Below are positions 51,278 through 60,467 of a DNA stretch of 64,000 nucleotides, in pieces. Each line of letters starts with the position of its first letter. The first letter of the stretch is position 1. The stretch spans positions 1 through 64,000 of the forward strand of contig DAOSUR010000015.1 of the NCBI GenBank assembly GCA_035378985.1, given 5' to 3'. Source of the stretch: Anaerohalosphaeraceae bacterium (GTDB lineage Bacteria > Planctomycetota > Phycisphaerae > Sedimentisphaerales > Anaerohalosphaeraceae). The position numbers and the translations under genes are program-made. Under the pieces are notes generated by a model. It saw nothing but the letters and a program-made list of their open reading frames with translations, searched no databases and was not told the origin of the DNA.

Positions 51278-53250
51278 GACGGCATGGCCTTCTTCTTGGC
51301 ATAGTTGAGCAGACCGGCAGCCAGCAGGATTTCCCGGTCCCGGTGAGAGAGGACCAGGCGGCCTTTGAAGGAAAATTCCTGTGTACGGTTGCGGATTTCC
51401 ACCTCATTGGCACTGCGGATTGCCCCGGTCAGATCCGGGATTTCGAGCATATCGTCCGGCTGGATTCGGTTGTAATCCGCCGGGTCGGCGAACTCAATCG
51501 GCACGATGGCGAAATTAATCAGGTTGGCCCGGTGAATGCGTTCGATGGATTTGGCCAAAACCGCCCGCAGTCCCAGATACATCGGGCACAGTGCCGCGTG
51601 CTCGCGGCTGGAGCCCTGACCGTAACTTTCGCCGGCGACGACAATGCCGCACAGGCCCTGCTTTTTCAGGGCCAGACAGCGCTGGGCAAAGGTTGGCTTG
51701 CCTTCCTCATTGAAACTGTTGAAGACGTACTTGGAATATTCCGGCACATTCGACCGGTATTTCAGGAAGGCGCCGGCCGGCATAATGTGGTCGGTTGTGA
51801 TTTTATCTCCGCACTTGAGAAGAACCTGTCCGGTCAGCGTTTCGGGCAGGGGCCTGGGCGATTCGGGGACAACAATTGTAGGTCCGCGGATGACTACGGC
51901 GTTTGCCGCTTCCTCCGGCGGCAGAGGCGGGTCAATCATGCTGTCGTCAATCAGATATTCCTTCGGGGGTTTGACGGCCGGATACCGCAGCCCAATCATC
52001 TCTTTGAGACTGCGCGGGTCGGTAATTTCCCCCATGATGGCCGAGGCCGCCGCCGTTTCAGGGCTGACCAGATAACACTGGTCGCCCTTTGTTCCGGTTC
52101 GTCCGGCGAAATTGCGGTTGAAGGTTCGCAGGGTGACGGTGCCGTCGCCCGGAGAAAAGCCCTGCCCGATGCAGGGGCCGCAGGCGCTTTCCAAAAGGCG
52201 TGCGCCGGCGGCCAGCAGGTCGGCCAGGGCCCCGCTGCGCGTAATCATCTGAAGCACCTGACGGCTGCCGGGGGCGATGCCGAACTCAACGGACGGGTCA
52301 ATTTTCCGCCCTTTGAGGATTTCGGCGGCAATCATCAAATCCGTATAGCTGGAGTTGGTGCAGCTGCCGATGACGACCTGATGGATTTTCCGTCCGGCAA
52401 TTTCCTCTACGGGTACAACATTATCCGGCGAGGAGGGGCAGGCCGCCATCGGAACCAGTTTGGATAGGTTGATTTCAATAATGCGGTCGTAGTGAGCATC
52501 CGGGTCGGCGGCCAGCGGCCGATAGTGCTGCGGCCGGTTCTGGGCGGCCAGAAACTGTTCGGTCATTTCGTCGCTGGGGAAAATGCTGGTTGTCACTCCC
52601 AGTTCGGCACCCATATTGGTCACGGTAGCCCGCTGAGGGACCGTCAGTGTCTGCACACCGGGCCCGAAATATTCAATCACGCAGTCCACGTTTCCTTTTG
52701 TGCTTAGAATGCTCAACAGGGTGAGGATAATGTCCTTGCTGGAAACCCAATCATGAAGCCGTCCGGTCAGATGCACGCCGATGATCTTTGGACAAGTCAG
52801 ATAAAAGGCCCCGCCGCCCATGGCGGAGGCGACATCGAGCCCACCGGCACCGATGGCCAGCATTCCCAGTCCGCCGCAGGTGGGGGTGTGGGAATCGCTG
52901 CCCAGCAGGGTTGCGCCCGGTCTGCCGAACCGTTCGAGATGGACCTGATGGCAGATGCCGTTGCCGGGACGGGAATGATAAACTCCCACTTTGCGGGCGA
53001 TGCTTTGCAGGTAGAGGTGGTCGTTGTGGTTTTCGGGTCCGAACTGAGCCGTATTGTGGTCCACATAACTGACTGACAGCTCTGTCCGAACACGGGCAAG
53101 CCCCATGGACTCAAACAGCAAAAAGACCGTAGTCCCCGTGGCGTCCTGTGTGAGAGTTTGGTCAATTCGGATGCCGATGGGTTCACCCGGCTGAAGTTTT
53201 CCTTCAACCAGATGCTGCTGCAAGATTTTGTAGGTGAGCGTCTGACTCAT
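51274..53250 (-). CDS. acn: Aconitate hydratase
   Basis: 658 residues. Interconverts citrate and isocitrate with a 4Fe-4S cluster; the cluster cysteines are in SCTNSSYTDL and SACGPCIGQG, and HLYLQSIARKVGVYHSRPGNGICHQVHLERF with GSDSHTPTCGGLGM are part of the active site. It is the shorter, AcnA/mitochondrial-like class without an extra domain. The ATG follows AGGAC. First gene of the eight-gene run. Confidence 0.97.
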   Translation of the reverse strand: MSQTLTYKILQQHLVEGKLQPGEPIGIRIDQTLTQDATGTTVFLLFESMGLARVRTELSVSYVDHNTAQFGPENHNDHLYLQSIARKVGVYHSRPGNGICHQVHLERFGRPGATLLGSDSHTPTCGGLGMLAIGAGGLDVASAMGGGAFYLTCPKIIGVHLTGRLHDWVSSKDIILTLLSILSTKGNVDCVIEYFGPGVQTLTVPQRATVTNMGAELGVTTSIFPSDEMTEQFLAAQNRPQHYRPLAADPDAHYDRIIEINLSKLVPMAACPSSPDNVVPVEEIAGRKIHQVVIGSCTNSSYTDLMIAAEILKGRKIDPSVEFGIAPGSRQVLQMITRSGALADLLAAGARLLESACGPCIGQGFSPGDGTVTLRTFNRNFAGRTGTKGDQCYLVSPETAAASAIMGEITDPRSLKEMIGLRYPAVKPPKEYLIDDSMIDPPLPPEEAANAVVIRGPTIVVPESPRPLPETLTGQVLLKCGDKITTDHIMPAGAFLKYRSNVPEYSKYVFNSFNEEGKPTFAQRCLALKKQGLCGIVVAGESYGQGSSREHAALCPMYLGLRAVLAKSIERIHRANLINFAIVPIEFADPADYNRIQPDDMLEIPDLTGAIRSANEVEIRNRTQEFSFKGRLVLSHRDREILLAAGLLNYAKKKAMPS

Positions 53251-53465
53251 TCTAAGGTCCTGTCAATTCGTACGTTAGGTTTTTATCTGTCACGGATGTC
53301 CTTTCCCTTATAGCATAAAAAAAGGGATTTTACAAGAATGAGAATGGCTTGGGAAATTCAAAGATTTTTGAAACAGCCGCAGGGGGGGAACCCCTCTTTT
53401 GATTGACGGAGTAAGAAAAAGGCGGTATGGTTTCTCGGGATTAAAGGACAAGTAAGGAGCTGCTG

Positions 53466-54026
53466 ATGTGTTTCTTGCTTTTTGGGCTGCCTGCGTTTTT
53501 GCTGCTGATGTTTGTAATTGGGGGATACAATTCCCTGATTTCCAAACGCAACCAAATCCGCAATATCTTCGGGACGATGGATGCGATGCTCAAAAAGCGG
53601 TGGGACCTCGTGCCGAACCTTGTTGCGGCGGTCAAGGGGTATGCCGAACACGAACGGCAGCTGTTCGAGAAAGTCAGCGAGCTGCGGGCACAGGCAATGA
53701 AAGAGACTCTTTCGACGGAGCAGAAGGTAAACCTCGACAACCTGATGACGCAGCTGGTCAGCGTCGTTCGCGTTGTTGCGGAACGGTATCCGGACCTGAA
53801 GGCCTCGGAGAATTTTCTGCATCTGCAGCGGACGCTGAATGAGCTGGAAGAGCAGATTTCGGCGGCACGGCGTGCGTTTAATGCCGCTGTGACCGATTAC
53901 AACAATGCTGTGGAGATGTTTCCAACGAATCTGCTGGCAGCCCTGTTCGGCTTTAGGTGTCAGGAACTTTTTCAAATCGAGGCATCTGAGCGGGCGGTTC
54001 CGAAGGCCTCATTCGGTCAAACGTAA
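53466..54026 (+). CDS. LemA family protein (second copy)
   Basis: 186 residues. A membrane helix (about 4-19) then the LemA core KRNQIRNIFGTMDAMLKKRWDLVPNLVAAVKGY. It is clearly related to the LemA at 34725 but diverged. AAGGAG is six bases before ATG. The next gene is a DUF3137 protein (15-base gap); LemA with DUF3137 is a repeated pairing in bacteria. Confidence 0.94.
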   Translation: MCFLLFGLPAFLLLMFVIGGYNSLISKRNQIRNIFGTMDAMLKKRWDLVPNLVAAVKGYAEHERQLFEKVSELRAQAMKETLSTEQKVNLDNLMTQLVSVVRVVAERYPDLKASENFLHLQRTLNELEEQISAARRAFNAAVTDYNNAVEMFPTNLLAALFGFRCQELFQIEASERAVPKASFGQT

Positions 54027-54041
54027 GCAGGGGGTGTGAGG

Positions 54042-54998
54042 GTGAAAACTTTTGAGGAAATGAAGACCTTTTACGAACAGGCCCTTCTTCCGGATTTGGC
54101 GGTGTTGGAACAACGGCGGAAACACATTTTGAGAGGGTTGGGGATCGGTTTGGTGGTGCTTGTGGGGGTCGGACTTTTTTGGGCAGGGCCTTTATTCGCT
54201 CTCACGGAAGAGCCGGCAGCCGTGATAGTGCCGCTGCTGGTGACGCTCTTACTGGTCGTCGGGTTTCTTGTGGTTCTGGGATTGGGTTATCAAAGAGATT
54301 TCAAAGAACGGGTTATCCGCCGTCTGGTCTGTTTTTTGGAGCCTGGTCTGCAGTATGACCCCAAAGGGAAAATTGCTCAGGAGGATTTTCTGCGTTCTGA
54401 GCTGTTTCAGACAAGGCCGAACCTTTATAGGGGGGATGATCGGGTCTGGGGACGGGTCGGCAAGACCCAGATTGAGTTCTCGGAGATTTTGGCCCAGCAT
54501 ATCCAGAGGAGCGGCAAAACGACGACCGTTCACACGATTTTCCGCGGTCTTTTTTTTATTGCCGACTTTTCCAAACATTTTCGAACCAAAACCTTTGTTT
54601 TGCCGGATACGGCCGAAAGGGTGTTGGGGCGATTCGGCAAAACTCTCCAGTCTCTGAATCCGGCTCGTCCAAATCTGATTGTCCTCGAAGATCCCCGGTT
54701 TGAAAAAGAGTTTGTCGTGTACGGGCAGGACCCGATTGAAGCCCGATATATTCTTTCTCCCTCTCTGATGGAGCGTATTCTTCAATTTCGCCAGAAGACC
54801 GGACGCAGAATCTTTTTGTCTTTTGCCGACTCCAAACTCTATCTGGCTGTTTGGTTCGACCGGTCTTTGTTTGAACCGAAACTCTTCCAAAGTCTGCTGG
54901 ATTTCCAGACCATACAGGAATATTTTGGAGATATTCAGCTGGCGGTAGGGGTTGTCGAGGACCTGAATCTGAATACACGAATCTGGTCAAAGGAATGA
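54042..54998 (+). CDS. DUF3137 membrane protein
   Basis: 318 residues from a GTG at 54042 (AGGGGG seven bases before it; GTG at 54036 is an alternative). Two hydrophobic helices near 31-55 and 68-90, then a soluble part with FFIADFSKHFRTKTFVLPD, FEKEFVVYGQDPIEARYILSPSLMERI and FADSKLYLAV, which are the recognised DUF3137 pattern. Role unknown. It converges with the flagellin-like gene, eight bases apart. Confidence 0.88.
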   Translation: MKTFEEMKTFYEQALLPDLAVLEQRRKHILRGLGIGLVVLVGVGLFWAGPLFALTEEPAAVIVPLLVTLLLVVGFLVVLGLGYQRDFKERVIRRLVCFLEPGLQYDPKGKIAQEDFLRSELFQTRPNLYRGDDRVWGRVGKTQIEFSEILAQHIQRSGKTTTVHTIFRGLFFIADFSKHFRTKTFVLPDTAERVLGRFGKTLQSLNPARPNLIVLEDPRFEKEFVVYGQDPIEARYILSPSLMERILQFRQKTGRRIFLSFADSKLYLAVWFDRSLFEPKLFQSLLDFQTIQEYFGDIQLAVGVVEDLNLNTRIWSKE

Positions 54999-55006
54999 GG
55001 TCGGTT

Positions 55007-55831
55007 TTATTCGTCCTCTGTTCGATTGCTGAGCAGAAACGATGCACGGTCGCTCTGAACTTTTGCATAAAGGGCGGCGAAAAGAGGAGAATTGCCTGCC
55101 AGGGCGCTGATGAGCTGCCGAACGGTCTGACGAGCGGAATATTTCTCCCGAATGGACTGGACAGCGGGAAGAATCGCCTCCCGCTCATCGTTCAGGATAT
55201 CCAGTGCTTTTTCGAGAAGCTGTTCTGATTCTTTCAGATGCTGTTTATAGGCGGCTGTTTCTTCGAGGGCCAGTTCAATATTCGTCAAGGCATCCTTGGC
55301 CGAGCGGGTTAAATCCGCTGCCTGCAGAAGCCCCAGCCCCAAAGCGGTCATGTCCATACTGTCCACTTCGATTTTCTGTCCCCGTTCGATTTCGATTCCC
55401 ACCGTCCCAAAACCGGTGAACGAAAGCATTGCAAATCCGCCGGGACGGAAGTTGACGGCAATTTCCGTGATTTCGCAAAGCAGCTCGCTGTACCGGTCTT
55501 GGAAAGCGAGAATTTCTTCCTGCTCATAGACGCCTCCGGCGGCCCGGTAAGCCAGCTCTTTCATCTGAAGCAGTTTTTCTTCGATTTGGTTTACTTTTTG
55601 GGCCGCCGTCTGAACAATTGCCAATCCCTGATAAGCATTTCCCAGATAGCGGCGGTTTTCTTCGAGACATTCTGCAGCCCGTTTTTTCTTGAATTGGGCG
55701 GTATCCGTTTGGGCATTCTCCGCACGATTCTTGAGTTCCTCCTGTACCAAACGGTACGCACGAACTTTTTGAGAGGACGAAACGATCTCCTGGCTGGAAG
55801 CACTATCAAAGAAATTCGAAAAAAGGTTCAT
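55007..55831 (-). CDS. Flagellin-like protein without flagellar neighbours
   Basis: 274 residues. Two regions keep the flagellin terminal-domain (D0/D1) pattern: residues 63-140 (LGNAYQGLAIVQTAAQKVNQIEEKLLQMKELAYRAA, then a stretch rich in E and L), and residues 160-220 (KIEVDSMDMTALGLGL, LTNIELALEETAAY). The usual N-terminal start (helix with MxINTN) is replaced by a Ser/Asn-rich start, and the FNG-type motif reads RPGG. It lacks the variable central domain. No flagellar or chaperone gene is adjacent. It may form a filament or be a decoy or degenerate form; the fold assignment is by pattern only. Confidence 0.6.
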   Translation of the reverse strand: MNLFSNFFDSASSQEIVSSSQKVRAYRLVQEELKNRAENAQTDTAQFKKKRAAECLEENRRYLGNAYQGLAIVQTAAQKVNQIEEKLLQMKELAYRAAGGVYEQEEILAFQDRYSELLCEITEIAVNFRPGGFAMLSFTGFGTVGIEIERGQKIEVDSMDMTALGLGLLQAADLTRSAKDALTNIELALEETAAYKQHLKESEQLLEKALDILNDEREAILPAVQSIREKYSARQTVRQLISALAGNSPLFAALYAKVQSDRASFLLSNRTEDE

Positions 55832-56276
55832 ATCCGGCCCCCATTGTGATAAAGCCTAATATATCCCAAACGGCTGTAAGAATCAAGAAAAACTTTATAG
55901 AATCCTCACATAGTCTTCATAAATATTGTTTTTGTTTTGTCTGCTGACTTTTTATCGGACATTTTCATTTATGTTGCAAAAATTAAAAAGGACGGTTTAG
56001 GAAATTTCAGGGATAAAAAAGTTTCATGTTTTTCAACTCACAAGGTGACTTATTTCTTAAAAGTCCGATAAAAGTAATTCGATTGGAGATGTTTTTTGCC
56101 TCTCTAAGTCCTACAGACATTATTTTCGATACATTCGTTCCTCTGGAGGGGAAAAATGAGTCTACAATAGGTTTTTTTATTTCTTTCTAACATTTTCGGT
56201 GTGCCTTTCCGGTATAAAATATAGAAGCATTGAAGACAAAAGAACACGGTATCTTATTTGTTTAGGAGTGTGAGTG
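55832..56276. other. AT-rich intergenic region between flagellin-like and PEP-CTERM genes
   Basis: Contains two copies, in opposite orientation, of the word GTCCGATAAAA(A)GT: minus strand 55960-55947 and plus strand 56063-56075. Both lie in front of the genes they face. Sequence is otherwise low in complexity, and no coding frame was seen. The ribosome-binding site TAGGAG of the PEP-CTERM gene is at its end. Confidence 0.55.
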
Positions 56277-56948
56277 ATGAAAAAGATAACAGTGATTTTT
56301 ATTGCGGCCGCATTGAGTGTTTCGGTTCCGGCCGGACCGACCATTAAAATGCTGAATGATTCGACACCCGCCTATGCTTTTCAGATTCTTGAAGACGGGT
56401 TCGGCGGCTATGATGCGGGGACAATTCTGCCGACGTTCTGTCTAGAGTATCAGGAGACATTCACTCCGAATACTTCGTACTATGCTGTGATTGGGACCTC
56501 TGCGGTTAAAGGCGGAATGGACTGGGCCGGCGGTATTTATGGACAGGGGCCGCTTCATGCCGTCAATTCCGACCCGCTGGACCCGCGGACGGCGTTTCTT
56601 TTTACGAAGTTTATGGAAGGGGACAGCCGTCTGACCGACCAGACCAAGCTGCAGAATGCCATTCACTATATTGAGGCCGAATTCAAAAATGCTTCTGTGA
56701 TTGGTCCGAAGAATGATTATGTTCTTCTGGCTGAGCAGGCCGTTGCTCGGGGCGGAGAATGGTACGGCAAAGGGCTGGGCAATGTGAGGGTAATGACCCT
56801 GTGGAAATATTTCGACGGCCGATGCTATTCGGGGTATGCCCAGGACCAGCTGATTCTGGTCAATGCCGTTCCGGCCCCTGGGGCTGTTGTGCTGGCGGCG
56901 GTAGGGACTGGTCTGATCGGCTGGCTGAGACGGCGCCGAGAACTGTAA
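56277..56948 (+). CDS. PEP-CTERM sorted exported protein (second)
   Basis: 223 residues. ATG at 56277 with TAGGAG eight bases before. Signal peptide to about residue 20. The mature part (YAFQILEDGFGGYDAGTILPTFCLEYQETF...) has a pattern shared by several small PEP-CTERM proteins of planctomycetes; the end is VPAPGAVVLAAVGTGLIG followed by WLRRRREL, a PEP-CTERM-like signal with Ala for Glu. Alone, with its own terminator. Confidence 0.87.
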   Translation: MKKITVIFIAAALSVSVPAGPTIKMLNDSTPAYAFQILEDGFGGYDAGTILPTFCLEYQETFTPNTSYYAVIGTSAVKGGMDWAGGIYGQGPLHAVNSDPLDPRTAFLFTKFMEGDSRLTDQTKLQNAIHYIEAEFKNASVIGPKNDYVLLAEQAVARGGEWYGKGLGNVRVMTLWKYFDGRCYSGYAQDQLILVNAVPAPGAVVLAAVGTGLIGWLRRRREL

Positions 56949-56979
56949 TATCTTTATTGGGGTTGGGATGCTTTTTCAG

Positions 56980-57015
56980 GAACCGCCCGCCGAGTCGGGC
57001 GGTTTCTTTTTTTTA
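56980..57015 (+). terminator. Rho-independent terminator after the second PEP-CTERM gene
   Basis: Stem AACCGCCCG (56981-56989) with CGGGCGGTT (56996-57004), then TTCTTTTTTTT. GC-rich and perfect. Confidence 0.92.
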
Positions 57016-57250
57016 AATCCTCTTTGAAGATTCCTGCACTCTTCAGATGCTGCATTTCCGGTCTGATAGAAGCCGGATATTGCGCATTGTCTTGTTATCC
57101 AGGGACACGGCCCCATAAGATCTCGGATTTAAAGGAATCAAAAATCGAGGATTGTCTATAAGATTCATCGACAGGTTTTTCGATTTCCATTGACGCACAA
57201 GGAGGCGGCGGATATGATTTTTCTGTATCGAAAAGAAAGGTTTTTTGCCA
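57016..57250. other. Leader of the oxidoreductase operon
   Basis: Upstream of the ferredoxin-type subunit. AAAGAAAGG, ten bases before ATG, is the ribosome-binding site. No riboswitch or other structure was recognised. Confidence 0.5.
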
Positions 57251-57496
57251 ATGCCTCAAATTCGCTTTTATGCAGAGCATTGCAAGGGATGCGGTTTGTG
57301 CGTGCTGGTTTGTCCTCATCAGAACATTCGAATATCGGAGGATTTGAACGAGCACGGTCATCCATTCGCAGTTCTGGCGGACCCGGCCCGCTGCACCTAC
57401 TGTGCCATGTGCGGTCGAATGTGTCCCGATATGGCGATCGAGATTTTTGAGGGCAGGGATGACACCAAAGAGGATTCCGGAGGGGCGACGGAGTAG
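57251..57496 (+). CDS. 4Fe-4S ferredoxin-type subunit of 2-oxoacid oxidoreductase (delta)
   Basis: 81 residues with two cluster motifs: HCKGCGLCVLVCP near residues 10-22 and CTYCAMCGRMCP near 50-61, giving two 4Fe-4S clusters for electron transfer to ferredoxin. As in the VorD/KorD subunits, it comes before the alpha subunit (9-base gap). ATG after GAAAGG; a TTG six bases up is also possible. Confidence 0.95.
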   Translation: MPQIRFYAEHCKGCGLCVLVCPHQNIRISEDLNEHGHPFAVLADPARCTYCAMCGRMCPDMAIEIFEGRDDTKEDSGGATE

Positions 57497-57505
57497 CCCA
57501 AGAGG

Positions 57506-58600
57506 ATGTCGGAAAAAATTCTTTTAAAAGGGAATGAACTGCTGGTAGAGGCCGCGATTGAAGCGGGGTGCCGGTTTTATGCGGGCTATCCGATCACACC
57601 GCAAAATGAGGTGCCGGAGCGGATGTCCTGGCGGATGCCGCAGGTTGGGGGCGTATTTGTACAGGCCGAAAGTGAGATTGCGGCCGTGAATATGCTTTTT
57701 GGGGCTTCGGCGGCCGGTGCGCGCTGTATGACCAGTTCATCCTCGCCGGGCATCAGTCTCAAGCAGGAGGGAATCAGTTATATTGCCGCTGCGGAGCTTC
57801 CCTGTGTGATTGTGAATATGCAGCGAGGCGGACCGGGGCTGGGAAATATCCGGGCTTCTCAGGGGGATTACTTTCAGGCCGTCAAAGGCGGAGGACACGG
57901 CGATTATCGTCTGATTGTTCTGACGCCGGCGACGCTGCAGGAACTGTATGATTTGACCCTGAATGCGTTTGATTATGCAGATTTTTACCGCAATCCGGTG
58001 ATGATTCTGGGGGATGGGATTTTAGGACAGATGGCCGAGCCGGTGGATGCCCATCCTTATCGTCCGATTTTCAGTCTGCCGCCGAAGGATTATATTTTAA
58101 ACGGCTGTCGGGGCAGGGCTCCTCGTGTGATTCGCACGCTGTTTCTGCACCCTCCAGATGCCCTTGTTCAGCACAACCTTCGGCTTCAGGAAAAGTACGA
58201 GAGGATGCTGCGGGAGATATCTCTGTATGAGGAGTTTGAGACGGCGGATGCGGAAGTAATTGTCACGGCGTACGGCATTTCCGGTCGAGTGGCCAAAGGA
58301 GCTGTCAAACGAGCTCGCCGAGACGGTCTGAAAGCCGGCCTGATACGTCCTTTGTGTGTTTGGCCCTTTCCTGTCGAAGTCTACAGGCGGGTGGCGGAAA
58401 AAGCCGGCTCATTTCTGGTTGTGGAAATGAGCCACGGACAATTTATCGAAGATGTAAAACTGGCCATTGAATGCCGGCGGCCTGTTGCCTTTTTGGGCAA
58501 AGGCGGCGGATGGTATCCGTCTGAAGAGGAGATTCTGGAGCAAATCCGTCATCTTGCCTCAGTACCCTCCGAGAGGAGAAAGACTCAAAGGAAAAGATAA
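57506..58600 (+). CDS. 2-oxoacid:ferredoxin oxidoreductase alpha subunit
   Basis: 364 residues. YAGYPITPQNEVPERMSW near residue 25 and FVQAESEIAAVNMLFGASAAGARCMTSSSSPGISLKQE are the family patterns for the pyrimidine-binding/transketolase-like alpha subunit (VorB/KorA). The enzyme oxidises a 2-oxoacid (2-oxoisovalerate or 2-oxoglutarate cannot be distinguished) with CoA, and reduces ferredoxin. Part of the delta-alpha-beta-gamma operon. Confidence 0.94.
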   Translation: MSEKILLKGNELLVEAAIEAGCRFYAGYPITPQNEVPERMSWRMPQVGGVFVQAESEIAAVNMLFGASAAGARCMTSSSSPGISLKQEGISYIAAAELPCVIVNMQRGGPGLGNIRASQGDYFQAVKGGGHGDYRLIVLTPATLQELYDLTLNAFDYADFYRNPVMILGDGILGQMAEPVDAHPYRPIFSLPPKDYILNGCRGRAPRVIRTLFLHPPDALVQHNLRLQEKYERMLREISLYEEFETADAEVIVTAYGISGRVAKGAVKRARRDGLKAGLIRPLCVWPFPVEVYRRVAEKAGSFLVVEMSHGQFIEDVKLAIECRRPVAFLGKGGGWYPSEEEILEQIRHLASVPSERRKTQRKR

Positions 58601-59329
58601 ATGGAATTTCGGCGTCCGAAAACTCTCAGGAATGTACTGACGCACTACTGTCCCGGCTGCGGGCACGGGATTGTGCATCGGCTGGTTGCAGAGGTCATCG
58701 ACGAATTGGGAATTCGTGAGCGGACGATTGGTACGGCACCTGTGGGCTGTGCCGTTTTGCTGTATGATTATATGAATTGTGATATTATTGAGTGTGCTCA
58801 CGGGAGGCCGCCGGCGGTTGCAACGGGGCTCAAGCGGGTACAGCCGGACCGGATCGTTTTTACCTACCAGGGGGATGGAGACCTGGCGGCGATTGGGACG
58901 GCGGAAACCGTTCATGCGGCCAACCGGGGGGAAAACATTACCGTGATTTTTGTCAACAACGCTATTTACGGTATGACCGGCGGACAAATGGCTCCGACGA
59001 CCCTGATGGGGCAGTGGAGCACCACCACACCGAACGGACGGGGAAAGTTGGGCGAGGGCGGACCGATTAAGGTCTGCGAAATGCTCAGCGCATTGGACGG
59101 TCCTTCTTATCTGGAGCGGGTAGCCGTCAGTACGCCCAAAGATGTTCTTCGAACCAAAAAGGCGATTCAAAAGGCTTTTGAAAAACAAATAGCCAACAAG
59201 GGATTTTCGCTGGTCGAGGTGCTTTCGATGTGTCCGACGGACTGGAAACTTAGTCCGAAAGAGGCCGTTGAGTTCGTCAATGAGAAGATGAAGACGGTCT
59301 TCCCTCTGGGAGTGTTTAAGGACCGCTGA
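58601..59329 (+). CDS. 2-oxoacid:ferredoxin oxidoreductase beta subunit
   Basis: 242 residues, the thiamine-diphosphate-binding subunit. HYCPGCGHGIVHRLVAEV, GDGDLAAIGTAETVHAANRGENITVIFVNN and YGMTGGQMAPTT are the TPP/Mg and cluster marks. Starts one base after the alpha subunit stop, after AAAGGAAAAG. Confidence 0.95.
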   Translation: MEFRRPKTLRNVLTHYCPGCGHGIVHRLVAEVIDELGIRERTIGTAPVGCAVLLYDYMNCDIIECAHGRPPAVATGLKRVQPDRIVFTYQGDGDLAAIGTAETVHAANRGENITVIFVNNAIYGMTGGQMAPTTLMGQWSTTTPNGRGKLGEGGPIKVCEMLSALDGPSYLERVAVSTPKDVLRTKKAIQKAFEKQIANKGFSLVEVLSMCPTDWKLSPKEAVEFVNEKMKTVFPLGVFKDR

Positions 59330-59340
59330 AGGGATTTGGG

Positions 59341-59925
59341 ATGATGGAAAATTCACAAATGCGGATTATCATCGCCGGTTTCGGCGGGCAGGGGGTGGTT
59401 TTGACGGGCAATCTGATTGCGCGGGCTGCCCTGAAAGAGAACAAAAATGTCACCGGTATGGTGGCTTACGGGGCGGAGATGCGTGGCGGCACGGCTTTTG
59501 CCGCCGTGATTGTCAGCGACGAGGAAATTGCCTGTCCGTTCGTGGAGATACCCGATGCGGCGATTGTGCTCAACCAGCCCTCCCTCGACAAGTTTGAGCC
59601 GGATGTAGCAGCCGGCGGGCTTCTGCTGGTGAATACTTCCCTGGTGAAGCGGGGGCCCAAACGGGAAGACATCGACCGCATTTTGGTTCCGGCTACGGAG
59701 ATTGCTCAGAGATTGGGACAATTGAAAGTCGCCAATCTGGCGGCTCTGGGGGCTTTTGTGCGGCATACACGGCTGGTAAAAGAGGAAAGCATTCGACAGG
59801 CCGTCAAAGACCTGTTTGCCGAGAAGAATCCGGCCCTGACAGCGGTGAATCTGGCGGCTTTTGAGGTCGGGATAGAACAGAGCCGCATTCAAAAAGCCGC
59901 CTGTTCGGCTCTGAAAAAACGATAG
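59341..59925 (+). CDS. 2-oxoacid:ferredoxin oxidoreductase gamma subunit
   Basis: 194 residues. GFGGQGVVLTGNLIARAA near the start and GAEMRGGTAFAAVIVSDEEI are the gamma-subunit marks (CoA-binding side). Completes the four-subunit enzyme. It ends 26 bases before exbD, so the following pair could be on the same transcript, though this is not a usual partner. Confidence 0.94.
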   Translation: MMENSQMRIIIAGFGGQGVVLTGNLIARAALKENKNVTGMVAYGAEMRGGTAFAAVIVSDEEIACPFVEIPDAAIVLNQPSLDKFEPDVAAGGLLLVNTSLVKRGPKREDIDRILVPATEIAQRLGQLKVANLAALGAFVRHTRLVKEESIRQAVKDLFAEKNPALTAVNLAAFEVGIEQSRIQKAACSALKKR

Positions 59926-59951
59926 AGTGGTTTTCTTGCGAGGGGTTTTTG

Positions 59952-60467
59952 ATGCATTCATCGGCGGGCGTCCGACCGTCCTTTCATCAGCGCACCCTCG
60001 ACGGGCTGACTCGGAGGGCACGCACGGACACCGGACTGCGGATGGCCCCGATGATTGATGTGATTTTTCTTCTGCTTACTTTTTTTGTACTGACGGCCAA
60101 ATTTCGATGCTCAGAAGCTTTTGTTCCGCTGCAATTGTCTCCAAGGGAATCGAACGAATCTTTTTCGATTGTTGAGCCGCTGATTCTCGAGTTGACGTCA
60201 TCTGGGGATCGCTTTCGGGTCAGAATTGGAACAGACAAAGAAATGCTCCTGTCGAAGGACGCTTCGGAAAACGAATGGACCGCTCTGGCCGATGCTGTGG
60301 AAGAGGTCTGCCGACGGCAGCAGCGAAGGGCGGATGACCCCGTCGAACTGATTTGCCGCGATGAAGTTTCCTGGGATGCTGTCGTGAAGGCGTACGATCT
60401 GCTCCGGGTGCTTGGATTGAATCAGATTACATTTGTTATGACCGAGGCAAAAGAGGATGTGCAGTAG
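59952..60467 (+). CDS. ExbD/TolR family biopolymer transport protein
   Basis: 171 residues from the ATG at 59952, which follows GAGGGG. One membrane helix (about 36-55: MIDVIFLLLTFFVLTAKF, with the conserved Asp near its start) is the proton-path helix; the rest is periplasmic. The partner ExbB/TolQ gene is not in the window. It overlaps the next gene by 11 bases. Confidence 0.92.
   Translation: MHSSAGVRPSFHQRTLDGLTRRARTDTGLRMAPMIDVIFLLLTFFVLTAKFRCSEAFVPLQLSPRESNESFSIVEPLILELTSSGDRFRVRIGTDKEMLLSKDASENEWTALADAVEEVCRRQQRRADDPVELICRDEVSWDAVVKAYDLLRVLGLNQITFVMTEAKEDVQ

Noticed and set aside
51343..52467. Long open frame antisense to aconitase
   Set aside because: Same reason; the aconitase motifs in the minus frame are decisive.
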